DNA from: Zopfochytrium polystomum
Lineage: Eukaryota; Chytridiomycota; Chytridiomycetes; Chytridiales; Chytridiaceae
Assembly (NCBI GenBank): GCA_025765615.1
Contig: JAIVFJ010000009.1
Location: 62,001-126,000 of the forward strand
Direction: 5' to 3'
DNA length: 64,000 nt
The position numbers were made by a program, and so were the translations under genes. The notes under the pieces were generated by a model that was not told the origin of the DNA, made no database searches, and saw nothing but the letters and a program-made list of their open reading frames with translations. Shown here piece by piece: positions 47,772-61,320 of this stretch. Position 1 is the stretch's first letter. Each line of letters starts with the position of its first letter.

Positions 47772-50062
47772 TCAGCATGTCTTCTTGTACACGGTGAGGT
47801 GACCGACGTCGCCGCAAATCTGGTGAATATCGTCTTTGCAGGGCAAGATGCACGCGCTATCGTCCGCCTTGGTCACTCCCGTCAAATCGTTCGTGCAAAA
47901 ACACTCGCCAAAGTTCTCCGTCCCGGCGTACGCGAACCCGGCATCGGCACACGCGGACGTGCACGCCTGGTTGCTGTTGCCCTTGCTCGCGCGGAACGGG
48001 AACGAGCGCGGGTTCACGGTGTCGAAGTAGCAGCCTTGGGCGGCCCAGCAGTTGATGGCGGGGGCGACTGGGGTGAACGGCGCAACGCTCTTGGACTGGT
48101 AGACCGTGAGGAAACCAGCACCGCCGCAGGTGCCGGGCGCGGATTCGCAGAAGGTGCTGCAGGACGAGGACGGTGCCGCCGTTGCGGGGGTCACGCTGCC
48201 GCACCAGCACTCTCCGAAGTATTCGGTACCTACAGATTTGAAGAGCGGCAGATAAAAAAAATAAACAGCATGTTCCGGGACAAAATGACGGTCGAATGCA
48301 GAGGGTTCCTACCAGCAAACGGGAATCCCAAGGCAGCACAAGCAGCCGAGCAACCAGTGTTGTTCAGGTGCGCGCCCGCACCGTAAGGCAGCGTGCGGTC
48401 CGGCTGGAGCGTGTCGACAAAGCAGCCCTTGGCGTCGAATCCGGGCACTGGCGGGTCGACGGTGCTCGAGTAAACAGTCAGTGCCGCGTTGTCGCCGCAG
48501 ACCTCCTTAGTGTTTCCGTCGCACGGCATAGGTGCAGTTTGCGTCCGGCAGCTTGATCATTCCGTCGATCGAGTTGCTGCAGAAGCACTCGCCAAAGTGC
48601 TCGGTGCCAAAGTAGATATACCCATCTTTTGCGCACGCGGCGGCGCAGACCTCGTTGGTGGTGTTGCTCACGCCAGCGCGGCGCGGGAAAGAGCGTGGAT
48701 TCACCGTGTCAACGTAGCATCCGCGGTAGGCCCAGGCGTCAATCTTTGGCGGAGACGGGTTCCACAGCGAGACGGTCTGCGACTGGTAGAGCGTCAGCCG
48801 CGCGCTTCCTCCGCAGAATCCGGGACCATTGTTGCAGGGGGTGTTGCATTCGGATTCAGAGGTGGCTTTGGCGGGGAGGACGCTGCCGCAGTAGCACTCG
48901 CCGTAGTACTCGGTTCCAGCGAGCGGAAAGCCGAGAGCTGAACAAGCTACGACACATTGAACGTTGTTGCAGGTTGCTGCCGGCACTAACAGGAAGGGAA
49001 CGAGTGGGCTGCTGGGCGTCAACGTAACACCCCTTGTAGTCCCAACCAGAGATGGTGGGATTGATCGTTGACTGGAAAACGGTCAGGAGGGCATTATCAC
49101 CGCAAACCTAGTTACGTTGAGGGAACAGGTGAGAACAGTGGTCAAGCAACATTTGATTCGTTGCGCCAAACCTGGTGAACGTCTCCCAGACAGGGCATAG
49201 CACAGTTTGAGGACTTAGACAACCCCACGACGGAGTTGGAGCAGTAGCACTCGCCAAAGTGTTCTGATGTCGGAAATATATATCCAGGAAGAACAGGCCG
49301 GGAATGTTAGAATATATTTCGAAAAGTCAGGTTTCATAGGGAATCCTAACCCGTTCCAGCGAATGCATAACCCTTCGAAACGCATTCCGCCGTGCAAGCC
49401 TGGTTCGTAGTGGCTTTGCCGGAGACACTAGAGGTGTAGTTGAACGAGCGAGGATTCAAAGCGTCCACGTAGCAGCCGCGAGAGGCGAAATTTGCAATGA
49501 TGGGGGCGGACGGAGAGAAGGTGCTTCCGCCCTTGTAGACGGTCAGGTGCAGCGATCCTCCGCAGATCTGAGACGAATCAGCCTTGCAAGGGAATGAGCA
49601 TTCGGCTGTGGCGTTCGCAGCCTTTGTCTTGGGCAGGCTCGTCCCACAGTAGCACTCGCCGTAGTACTCGGTGCCTGTTTCGAAGACGAGGGTCAGAGGA
49701 CCCTTGTCTGGTCGAGACAATACCTGCGACGGGGAAGCCCAGGGCGGCGCACGCGTTGGCGCACGCCTGGTTGGTCAGATCGACGCCGGCAGGATACGGC
49801 AGAGAGCGAGCACCCGTCGCGGTCAACGCGTCGACGTAGCAGCCGGAAGTAGGACCAAGGAGAGGAGAGAGTCGCTGTGGGGAGAAAGGCAGGGAGTCAG
49901 CACTCTGCGAGTTTGAGCGCCCTCAAGTCGTTCATGGCGCGCAATTGGGGACGAGTAACGGGGAGAGCTGCGGTTCAGCTGGGGTGGATGCAGGCGCCGC
50001 CCCAGTGCAGCACCCTGGTCCGTGGGGGCGAATGGGTCGCGATGTTGCTCACCGATGGACAT
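47772..50062 (-). CDS. Six-WSC-domain protein 1 (three +1 breaks)
   Basis: WSC domains are Cys-rich carbohydrate-binding modules of fungal wall sensors and secreted wall proteins. Six tandem units are visible, each GC(Y/F)xD...C...C..GF.(A/F)GTE(Y/H)FGECxC...C...C...CGG/CGD..LT(V/L)Y. Odd units carry RSLP(Y)..AG...N...C..AC.ALGFP.AG. Even units carry NPRSF...N..C...C...G(Y/F). So it is a triplicated two-domain block. It ends TVYKKTC without a membrane anchor. The likely first exon is only about 10 nt (ATG at 50,062), spliced by GTGAGC to the exon beginning near 49,883, so a signal peptide is not apparent. Single extra bases lie near 48,530, 48,969 and 49,847-49,848; the paralog at 61-63 kb is clean at all three. 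TGA is at 47,772-47,774. Confidence 0.88.
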
Positions 50063-50529
50063 GGAGGGAGGGCGAAACAGCGAGAGAATTCTTGTCCTGT
50101 CTTCAGAAAATCTTTCGTTGGGCTACTTGTCGACAGACAGACAGACAGTCACCTATCAGCAAATTAGCGAGCTGGGCGAGAGGGTTCTTCTTTTTTTGAT
50201 TGGTGCGCCTTCGCGGAATTAATCTGTGAGCGGGCGGGACACGACAGAAATTATTTCATGCTGCGCTCCAAAAACTTCGCCCCAAACAACATTGAGGCAG
50301 GAAAGCAAAAAAACAAAAAAAAGAAAACCCCCTCCGGGGTTGTTGTTGAGCTCCGTCGAGGAACATCAAAATAAACAGAGAGGACTTCGATGCCAGCCCC
50401 CCCAACTTCTCCTCGTGATACTTCGACATCGTTAAGCCTCTGCCCTGCCTCCTGCCTTCCTTGCTGATGCTCCGTCCTGCCTCTACTTTTGGTGCGTTTC
50501 GTTTGGCCGCTGATTTGCGTTCGGGCGTG

Positions 50530-50990
50530 GCTCGTTACTCTCTGCTGGGTGGTTTTTTTGTATTGGCTCTTAAGTAAAGGGACCCCTTCACCAAAACGTT
50601 TTTATGGGTGCTTCTGTGAAGCAAGTTGTGCCTCAGGCTCCGTCAAAGAACACCAATAAAACTGGGAAGAGGAAAGACAAAGTGCAGATCCTGACAACAG
50701 CCCACTATCTTGTATCACTAGGGACCATTCCCTGTTTCGCCCGCCTGTGGGGTCGCTGCATGAGAGCAATTGACCTATCCGTCACAAAAGTTCTTGGCAA
50801 GTCCACCCTCACGCCCCACGATCCGCTCCGAGGTCAGGGTCAGCCGTGAGGAGCTTCGCCGCCGCGAGAGCTCGCGTGCCAAAGGGTCAGAGAGGGCGAG
50901 CAGGCTCGACAAGTATGCGCGCTCGGCGGCGGCGTCCATTGTCGACGCATTATTTGCGTTGTGGAACGATGAACATTTGTTTTTTCTGTG
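50530..50990. repeat. Decayed partial copy of the Hsp70 3' end and flank
   Basis: This stretch resembles 51,830-52,275. Shared blocks include AGTAAA-G-GACCC/GGCCC, TTCTTGGCAAGTCCACC versus TTCTTTGGCAAGTCTACC, GCTTCGCCGCCGC, CAAAGGGTC and GCGGCGTCCA then GTCGACGCATTA. The second block covers the final codons of the Hsp70-like gene and its 3' flank, so this is a tandem, now degenerate, partial duplication. Minus-strand translation still shows an Ala-rich tail-like piece. Sequence between the two blocks (50,991-51,829) has a T-rich stretch and a plus-strand frame (51,368-51,794) with no recognisable domain. Confidence 0.55.
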
Positions 50991-52119
50991 TAACCAGTGC
51001 GTTCAAGAATTCCCTATGTCTCGCGTTGATAACGAACAATAAGTCCCTGCTGAAGGATTGGCCCAGCGTTGGAAAAACATATTCCCTTTTCGCGATTTTT
51101 TTTTTAGTTCTTCCGAGACTAGAATGGCAGAGTGTTTGCCGATTCTTTCGTTCCCTGAGTGTGAGATTTTTGCGCGGAAAATTGATTTTTCCCCCGACGG
51201 ACCCCTTGTTCATTTTTGCCTTGATCGATACGACGATTCTGGACACTGAAAGTCTTCCATCTGACCCTTCCTTGGGCTTTGTTGCGCTGTCTTGCAGCTC
51301 TTCGGGTTTTCCCGCCCTTCTTCGCAGTAAAAGGCAACTTTCCTATCGAGGATCGCCTTGGTGAAGTGTGGAATTAACAGTTTTTGTCCAGGAAGGGACG
51401 GTGGGTCCACTTTCTAAAACGTTCTTCTTCTTCTCAATTGCCCTTTTGGGGCCACCTCACCGCGGCGGCCTCCTTCACCACAGTCTGGGAGCAGGACTGG
51501 CTCGTCCCGCTCACCGATCGCATCTTCTCCAGCTTTGTGTTCAAGCACCTACTGCGTGCCGGGAGGCCTCGCTGTCTATTTCGTCGGCTATCCCGGCTAT
51601 CGCCTCCTCGCGTGGTTTTTCGAACGATTCTTTACGGCGCTGAAGATTTCTGTAAAGGCAAACCTCTTTTTCACGTTTGTCGTGACCAACTCGGGGGTGT
51701 GGGAGAAGGAAAAGATGTTTGGCTCGAGAGGTGGCAGAGGCGCACGGGCCGATCAAGGGACGCTGGGTGGACGTCGGGGTTGCGTGTGAGCTGATTTGCG
51801 TGAGGGTGTGCATCCAAACTTTCTTGCTGGGGAGCTTTTATTGTTTTCGCTTAGTAAAAGGGCCCTTCGCTCGAACGTTTTTCGGGGCAAGAAAAAGAAA
51901 GAAGGGACCTTCTGTGAACCACAGGGTGTCTCATCTCCGTCGCAGGACACTGAACAAAAAGAGGGAAGAAGGAACCAGAGCGTGTGGTACGGTCGCAAAT
52001 ATTGACACCGGCCCATCGATTTGCTTTCTCGGGGTCCCTTTCCTGTCTCGCCCACCCGCTCAATCGCTGCATGACAGGCGGATCACTTCTCCCACCAAAG
52101 TTCTTTGGCAAGTCTACCT

Positions 52120-54466
52120 TCATGCACCTCGGTCTGCACGTCGGTCTGGCCTGCCTCCAGGCGCTTCGCCGCCGCAGAGCGCGCGGACCAAAGGGTCGGC
52201 GACGGCGAGCAGCTCTTCAGTCCTGCGCGCTACGGCGGCGGCGTCCACCGTCGACGCATTAGAGGCGGCGTTGGCGGTGGCGGCGTCGAGCCAGTCTAGG
52301 GCAGCGTCGGCGGCGGCCTCGAGCGTGCGGAGCGCGTCCTGACGGTCGCCCGCAGCGTTGAATGCGTCGCGGTCGGCGCCGGCGACGGCGCGGCACCAGG
52401 CGGCAATAGATGCGGCGCGATCTTCGAGGCGGTGGGCTTCGCGGACGGCGGCGTCGACGGCCGCGACGACTTGCGGTGGGCGGGCGGCCACGGCGTCCAT
52501 CATTGCAGTGATGTCATCGACGGTGATTTTTCTGCTCCCTGGTTGAATGGTCAGTGCGGTCTCAGCGCGGGGAGCGGGACTTTGGGGATCAGCGCCTTCG
52601 GCCCCCGCGGCGGGTGACGACAGAAACGACGGCGACCTCGGCCGTGTCCACGGCCACGGCGTCCTGTCTACGGCGGTGACGGTGACAACGTGGTTTGCAT
52701 CCTGGTCGAACATGATTTCGATTTCCGGAACGCCGCGTGGGACTGCAGGAATGCCTTCGATGAGCATCGTGGCAACGTGGTGGTTCTCTCTCGCAAAGGG
52801 GAGTTCGCCCTCGAACACGTGGATGAGCATATCAGTTTGGTTGTCCGTGCACGTGGTGAATATGGCTGACTTTCTTGTAGGGATGGTCGTGTTCCGAGCA
52901 ACTAGCTTGTTCATGACACCACCGGCCGTTTCAATCCCGATCGACAAGGGGAGCACGTCGAAAACACAACCGAGTTCGACTGGAGGACCTAGGCCACCAA
53001 GAACCCCCGCCAGAATGGTGGCGCCGTACGCAGCGGCCTCGTCTGGCGTGAACGCTGAGCTTTTTGTTGGATGCTTTCCGTGGAAGAACTCCGAGATGAC
53101 CTGTTGGACCTTTGGCATTTGGGAGGAGCCGCCCACAAGGAGTATCTGGTCCACGGCGTCCCTGTCCGAGTTGCGCGTCGTGCAAGACCCGTTCGACTGG
53201 TTCCAGAATGGATTGAAAGAGATCCTCGCACAGCTCTTCGAAGTGAGAGCGTGTGATGTGGCTGGAAAAATCGATGCCATTGTGCAAGGATTCAATTTCG
53301 ATGGTGCCATGGTCGTCCGTAGACAACATGCGTTTTGCACGTTCGCAGGCCGTGCGGAGGCGGTGAAGGGCACGGAAATCGGTCGAGAGATCCTGTGCCG
53401 ATTGAAGGGTGGGTTTTAAAGGTGGCTCTTCATAGCAAATTAAGAACCTCGTTGTGAACGCGCCCAAATTCCTTGACGAAGTGGTCCACGAGGCGGCCGT
53501 CAAAGTCCGAACCGCCAAAACAGGCGCCAGCGGTGGCCTGAACATCGAAAATACCGTCCTCGATGTCAAAGAGGGTCACATCGAGTGTAGCACCCCCCAG
53601 GTAGTACAACAAGAACTCTTTCGAGGTCGATGATTTTATCCATTCCGTACGCAATGCAGGCAGCCGACGATTTATTAATAACGCGACGCACATCCAAGTC
53701 CGGCGGCTTGAAGCGCATCCTTTACTGCCTGGCGCTGCTCGTCCCCGGAGGTGGCGGCGGGGACCGTAACAACCGCGTCACATGCAGAATAGGTTCCGCC
53801 CATGTAAGCTTCCACAGTACTCTTCATCTTCAGGAGGATCATGGTCGTGATCTCCTCGGGGGTGAAAGTCTTTGCCTCATCGTTATACTGGACTCGGACG
53901 CTCGGCTTGCCGCCGTGATCCACGACCTTAAACGGCCAACGCTCCTTGCCGCGCTCGACATCGTCGTCGTCAGTACGACTGCCAATGAGTCGCCGAAAGT
54001 CGAAGACGACGTTCTCGGGATGCCTGGGGGCCTGATCATCAGTCAAACTACGACCCTAAGTAAGAAACAACCCGTCTTACTCAGCGCTGTAGTTCTTGGC
54101 GGCTTCGCCCACGACAATCCCGCTGTCGGTGAATGCGACATAGGATGGCGTTACCGTATTGCTGAGTTCGTTTGCCGGAATATCGACTGGAAGCAGTGAG
54201 TGTGATCAGACGAATTCACCAGCGCAGTACCTCGCCCAAAATCGCGAACCTCTGTCTTTATTCCAGATGCCCATGCACACATTGGTGGTTCCCAGGTCGA
54301 TTCCGACGGGAATGCTGGGGACTGAAGGCGGAGGTGGCGGCGGCGGCGGCGGAGATGGCGCCGTCCAAGGCGCCGGGCACGATCCTGGAGTGCACGGCGA
54401 CGACGGGGAGCGGCCTGCCACGCGCCGTCTCTCGACCTGGGCAAACGCCATCGGTGGCGGAGCCAT
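52120..54466 (-). CDS. Divergent Hsp70-family chaperone-like protein (three +1 breaks)
   Basis: Hsp70s are ATP-driven chaperones. After a Pro-rich leader ([10 protein letters not shown]..., then a poly-Pro stretch) the protein shows [53 protein letters not shown], the region matching NEPTAAAIAYGLDK (here [14 protein letters not shown]), [53 protein letters not shown] and the start of the substrate-binding domain ([24 protein letters not shown]). The phosphate-2 motif, normally DLGGGTFDV, is [11 protein letters not shown], so its Asp is missing. The C-terminus is Ala/Asp/Arg-rich rather than EEVD. One base must be skipped near 53,694-53,695, 53,619-53,621 and 53,166-53,167. ATPase activity is doubtful. 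TGA or another stop closes the frame at 52,120-52,122. Confidence 0.85.
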
Positions 54467-56071
<1,605 letters not shown>

Positions 56072-57678
56072 TTACGCACTGACCTGCCCAACCTGCTCCT
56101 CGTCCACGCTTTCTCCCTCAGGGACAGGGACCCCCCAAACCCAAAAGAACCCCGCCACCATCCTAAAATTGACCACCATCCCCGCGATCCCGCCGCCGTC
56201 GCCCAGCGCGCACGCCCGCACGGTATCCTCCTCCCCCGCGCTGTCCTCCCACTCCCACGTCGCGTTGTCCATCGCCCCCGTCAGCGCGTCCACGAGAGTT
56301 GAGTACACCGCGTCCCCGGTCACCCGTCGTGCGCCGGGGGCGAGAAGCACACGCGCGCAAGTCCAGAGGCTGCCTTTGCCGGGCCCGTGGGCTTCGGCGG
56401 CGCCGCTGTGCCACGTGATGGGGGACAGCGTCACGACGCCGGCGGCGGCGTCGCCGCCAGCGTTGGCGGAGCGGTAGGTCGGGTGCGGGATAAAGACGCC
56501 GCGCCAGGCGTGCCGCGCGGTGAGGTCGCGGTGGACGGTGCGAAAGAGCCGGCGGGCACTGTCGGGGACTTGCGCGTCGCCCGGCGGCGGCGGCGGTGGC
56601 GGCGCGTCGGGGTCCGTGGCTCGCTCCTTCTCTGAAGTGGCGGTAGGGAGCCGCAGGTCGTTCAGGGGCGGCACCGTCTCAGGGTGGCGGGCGAGGATGG
56701 CGATCTGGACGTACCGCGCGATGGCCTGGTAGTGGAACGAGCGCGGCCAGAAAGACGCCGACGCCGGGTCTGGGAGGGCGTTTGTCGGGTTGAGGAGGAT
56801 GGGCGGCGACGTCGAGCCCGTGTCGGTTGCGTCAAACTGGAGCGGGAACGCGTTGGCGACGGTGGAAAGCGCCGAGGCGTCTGCGATGGCTGTAATGTTT
56901 TTATGAATGGGGAGCAAGATGAGGAATGCATAGGTGAGGGGCGTTTTTGAAGTAGCTTGGTTTATTGCTCACAATGGTGGGCGAGCCGGCCGAGGACGAA
57001 CAACAGCTCACAGAAACTTGCAGTCTGGACGGCTTTCCCGAGCGCGCCTCTCTGACGCAGTGTCGTGACGATCGAGCATAGTGATTTCAGCAATCCGAGG
57101 CTCGCAAGCAACTGGAGGTTTTTCACCGCTGTAAACCAAAAAGAGGGTGCGAGTTTTTTGCTTGAGAACACAAACTATGCCAGCTTGGAGCATCGAAACA
57201 AAGTGTTACGGCCCGGCGGGGCCCCCTCACCGTGCTGCCGGACAATATCGCCGACGACGGACAGGCTCGGAGCGATGTGATCGACGGGGCCGTCGTCGCC
57301 GCCCTCTGTTGCCGTTGAGGCCGCACCTTCCGCGCACAGCCGATGGAGCGCCATCAACCTTTCCTGCAGCAGCTGCGCCACTTTAGTTGTGGTGGTGGTG
57401 GTGGAAGTGCTACGCCCGTCGATGGCGTCCGGGTCGAAGCAGTCGTCGAAGACGGCCTTCAAGGCGGCGGCGGAAGCTTGGTCGTCGGGTGCCGGCGGCG
57501 AGCTTGAGCCTAGGACGGCAGCAGCTTGGCGAAGCGCAGGCCGGAAGAGCCGTTGGCGTTGTTGTTCTGACGAGCTGAGGGAATCGGTCGAGGCAGCTTT
57601 AGCTTGAAGGACAGCAACGAGGGCGGCGGCGGCGGCAGCAGCACTCGCGGGGGCCACTGCAACGGGGTTGTCGGCCAT
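56072..57678 (-). CDS. Unrecognised Ala-rich protein with helical core
   Basis: I do not recognise this family. Exon 1 starts MADNPVAVAPASAAAAAAAL and is Ala/Ser-rich, then QLLQERLMALHRLCAEGA and DHIAPSLSVVGDIVRQH. Exon 2 (about 57,130-56,978) reads AVKNLQLLASLGLLKSLCSI, LGKAVQTASFCELLF and VLGRLAHH, an all-helical, Leu-rich segment like those in armadillo/HEAT or BEACH-associated regions. Exon 3 reads SIADASALSTVANAFPLQFD, FHYQAIARYVQIAILARHP, HAWRGVFIPHPTYRSAN, TWEWEDSA and GIAGMVVNFRMVAGFFWVW. Both introns splice well and the frame is clean. The apparent end, EEQVGQ then GTCAGT, also looks like a splice donor, so more 3' exons may exist. Confidence 0.6.
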
Positions 57679-58241
57679 GGATGAGTCGTTGGGGGAGCGG
57701 GAGGCGAAACGAGTTTCGGTGGTGGGTTCCTCTTTGAAAGGCGATGGAGGAGGAGACAAGACAGACAGACAGGCAGACAGGCAGACAGGCAGACAGACAG
57801 AGAGACAGACACGGCACCGAGACCATCTCGAGCGCAGTTGTCTTCAGTTTGCAGGGAAAAAATCATTGAACGCCACCACGCCGTCACCTGCTTCAAATTA
57901 TTTAAATGTAATTTACACAACATAATCTGGTTGACGATGGACGACACTAATATTTTAACTACCTTGCAGCAACGCTCCAATCGCTGGATATCCCAAAAAC
58001 TCGCGCAAAAACTGCGAGAGGGAGAGAGAGAGAGCGAGGATGAGAAAGAGAGAGAGAGAGAGAGAGAGAGATAAAGAGAGAGAGACAACATTCTCTCTTT
58101 CTCCATATTGATCGAGAGAGACACACGCCCTGAAACCCTCAATCACTCGCTTTCTCGTTTCACTTTGTTTCTGTCGAGTGCAATCGAGAGTCTCGACACA
58201 GTCACAAGCACACAAGAACGCAAGCGAGCAAGCAAAGCAAC
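57679..58241. other. Divergent promoter region rich in microsatellites
   Basis: Lies between a minus-strand gene (start 57,678) and a plus-strand gene (start 58,242). It holds a (GACA/GGCA)n tract at about 57,758-57,811 and GA tracts at about 58,015-58,084. No gene is supported. Confidence 0.6.
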
Positions 58242-59883
58242 ATGGCGCTGTCGTCGAGTGGAATGCCTCTGAACGGCAAGAGCGTTCGCCTTGCCCTCTT
58301 CCTCATCTGCCTCCTTCTCGCAACCGTCGCCCTCACCCTCGGCTCTTCCGTGAAACAGGCGGTGGACGTCGACGAGACGATCCAGGGCGATGGTACCTCT
58401 GTCTCTTCCCCCCCCCCCCCCCCCGCCCCCCCTAACGCATCCCCCCCTTTCACCGATAAATCTCGCAGTTGAAGCGAAAATCGATCTGATTGCGAACAAC
58501 GATCCAAGTATTATCGTCGGTAAGTACAGACAAGCTTTGCTAGGTTGACAAAGAAAAACTGAGCGAACTGCAATCATGTCGAAGATCCTTCCAAGAATCA
58601 AGTCAGGGCCTCAGTTGAGCACATAATTCGCGAACTGGAACTTTTTCTTTGTTAATGTTAATCCCGTTTTCAACATTGTAGAAGCTGAATGGAGGAACCA
58701 CTGTCAGTTCCGCCCCGGGGTCCGTTTACATGTCGTCTTCGAACACGCCAGCCACCGAGTACGCTCGTCCAGCATTCGAAGCGGAAATCGCCTCGGGGTG
58801 GGGGGTGCAAACGATCTGACTTTGTGCGGATACGGAACGTTGTGCTCTGTTTAATTCTTTTATATCCTTCAAGTTCGTTGCAGCCAGGGTCTACGGGAAC
58901 GGTACCAGGCGGTACTTACACAATCAACGAAGTGGTAGCCCCTTCCAAGAAGGGTCCGGGCGGCACGTGCTTGGGGAACGTAAAGGGCGAGGTCAGAAAC
59001 TACCCCCACTGTCCTCGCCTTACACCTTGTGCTCAAACTCTGTTTTTATCAAGGTGACTCGCACAGCGGACGGCTCAACATCCCAGTTCAACATTCACTG
59101 CTCGACGACCCCTTCGCGTCGCGACGGACTCTTCCGGCGCTCCGGCGGGTGCGCGAAGCGCGTGGCAGACATGAACAAGGAGGCGCACCAAGCGTTCAAG
59201 TTTGGCAAGGGTCGGGCCGCTCGACGTCAAGGTGACAAAAAAAGCCGCTTGTCTCCTCCCAACCTGTTTGTTTCCTGGCCCACTTGCATTGTAGCTGAAC
59301 GCAAAAACAATTCTTAATCCCCGCCAACGCGCGTCGCGCGGGCGCAAAAAACAGGCAACCCTCGCGGCAGCGAAAGCTTCGCGCAAGTCCCTCGCCGAGG
59401 TGAACGCGGCGCGCGCGGCGGGCGGGAAAAAGGCGCTTCAACTTTAAGAAAAACGCGGCGCCGGCGAAGAAATGGCCAAAAGTTGCAGGGGAGGCGAGAA
59501 CCGACGCGAAAGGCTCGAACTTGAAGGGAGCCGGAAGTTCGCTGCAGCCTGCGACGACGATGGGGAAAGGAGCGGCGGCTGGAGCGAAGGGGAAGAAGAT
59601 GGGGGCCAAGGGCGCGAGGAAAGCGGCCCAAGGGGGCGCAAAGGCGGCGAAAGGTGGCGGCAAGGCCGTGAACAGCAAGGCGCCGGCGAAAGGTGGAAAG
59701 AAAAAGGCCAAGGGCGGCAACAAGGCGGCCAAGGGGATCAAAAACCAAGCCAAGGGCGTGCAAAAAGCGTCCAAACGAAACGCGGTAAAACGCGGCGGCA
59801 AGGCGAGCAGCAGCGAGGCCAGGGCCAAGAAGGCTGTCGGCAACAGGAATGCAGTTAGCAGGGCGGGGAAGGCCAGAGGCTGA
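58242..59883 (+). CDS. Signal-anchored protein with histone-H1-like Lys/Ala/Gly tail (+1 breaks)
   Basis: Family unknown. It starts MALSSSGMPLNGKSVRLALF, with one strong hydrophobic helix (LALFLICLLLATVALTL), so it is a signal peptide or type II anchor. Exons then read VEAKIDLIANNDPSIIV, NGGTTVSSAPGSVYMSSSN, TEYARPAFEAEIASGWG, GTVPGGTYTINEVV, GPGGTCLGNVKGE, VTRTADGSTSQFNIHCS, RRSGGCAKRVADMNKEAH and FGKGRAARRQ. The tail is extremely basic: RASRGRKKQATLAAAKASRK, then many AKG/GKKAKGG/KAAKG units, ending SRAGKARG with TGA at 59,881-59,883. Frame continuity needs a base skipped near 59,314-59,315 and 59,443-59,445, and possibly near 58,682. An intron near 58,392-58,468 holds a poly-C run. A secreted or membrane-anchored protein carrying an H1-like polycation is unusual; wall or polyanion binding is only a guess. 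Confidence 0.6.
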
Positions 59884-60082
59884 AGGCGTGGCCGGAAGTT
59901 CTACGTTCACGTAAAGGAGGTCATAACCCCGCGCCTCGGCCACTCACGAAAGGGTTACAGGGAGGAAAAATGGGCACAATCAAACCTTTACCGGTTCGTT
60001 GGCTTGTGCAGCTTTGCGTTGTCCTCTGTTTTCTCGCTCGCAGCTGGCTGCGCCAAACAAGACCAATCGGTGAAAGAGAGCT

Positions 60083-60215
60083 GAAGAGAGAGAGAGAGGA
60101 GAGAGGGGAGAGAGCGAGAGGAGAGGGAGAGAGAGAGGGAGGAGAGAAGATGAGAGAGAGAGAGAGAGAGAGGATGGCACGAGGAGAGAGAGGAGAGAGA
60201 GAGAGAGAGAGAGGA

Positions 60216-60263
<48 letters not shown>

Positions 60264-60290
60264 GAGAGTGAGAGGAGAGAGAGAAGAACT
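60083..60290 (+). repeat. (GA)n-rich tract
   Basis: About 200 nt of imperfect GA/GAGG repeats downstream of the H1-tailed protein gene. Open frames across it are low-complexity artefacts. Confidence 0.95.
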
Positions 60291-61320
60291 GACTTAAACG
60301 AAAACTTGGCGACAAAGTGAAAACAAACCAATAACCTTCATAGTGCATTCGAAAGACGAAACGAAAGAAAGAAAGAAAAACAACGGACGAAAGGACAAAA
60401 GCTTGTATGATGGGCCACCAAATTAATAAGCTCAGTGATGAGACCGGTCGAAATTTCAAAGATCGTTCGATCCATCTTCAATGGTGATTGTAATTCGATG
60501 GTATAACTCAAAAAGCATCCAACTTTGGCCGAATATGCAAGTAAGCATTATTTTAGGGAATCCCTTGGAATGAAGTGAGAGGTGTCGACTGACCCGAGCT
60601 CTGGTCCTCGGAAGAAAAACGATATCCGTTCAGTAAAAGGTTCAGCACGAGCTTCGACCGACAAGGCGGGAAGCTGCGAGGAGCCGCCCGGTCTGATTTC
60701 GAAGAGTTACGAATTATTGAGAGTCAACGCGTTTCTTATTCGCGCACGGTTGTTACGGGGGGAAGGGGAGGGACTTCAGGTAAAATGAGACAGTGTTTGA
60801 TAAAAGCGAGAAGTCGTGTTATGCGGCCGTCTGCAAAGAGTGAGGTTCAAGAATTGCTCCCTCGACGACAATGCATCCAAAAAAGATTGGTGATAATACT
60901 TGTTTTTTCGACGGTTTAAAAAAGGGCGGGGGAAGTTCAGCTTTTCGCTGAATAATAATCCCGAACAAAAAAAGCAAACGAAAAGTCCAAAGAGGCGGAG
61001 GTAAGAGCCCGGGATGAAGAAGGCCGCGGAGTTATAATAAGAAGAGCGATCGTTTTTCAGTTTGTGTGTGGAGAATTTCTAAGGGAAAAGGGAAAAGGTC
61101 GGGAAAAAGCGGCAATTTCGCTCTGCGACCGAACCAAAAAAGAACGTAAAACGCGTTGAGCAAGGGGAAAGGGGAAGCTGGGAAAACAGCTTAAACGCGT
61201 TTGAACCAGCGATGAGACTCTGAAGAAAACTTCCAATTCAAGAAACCAAAAAAGGGGGTAAGAGATTTCAAAAAGGCCTCGATTTACAGTATGCCGGAGC
61301 GGGCAATTTCAGATCGCCAG
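60291..61320. other. Intergenic region without a supported gene
   Basis: Purine-rich sequence with many short A and G runs. I see no gene. It lies 3' of both flanking genes. Confidence 0.5.

Noticed and set aside
59196..59943. Minus-strand frames of over 200 codons antisense to the H1-like tail
   Set aside because: They are Pro/Leu/Ala/Phe-rich shadows of the Lys/Ala/Gly-rich plus-strand exon.
59970..60459. Ser/Leu- or Arg/Glu-repeat frames at 60.0-60.4 kb
   Set aside because: Simple GA repeat translation.
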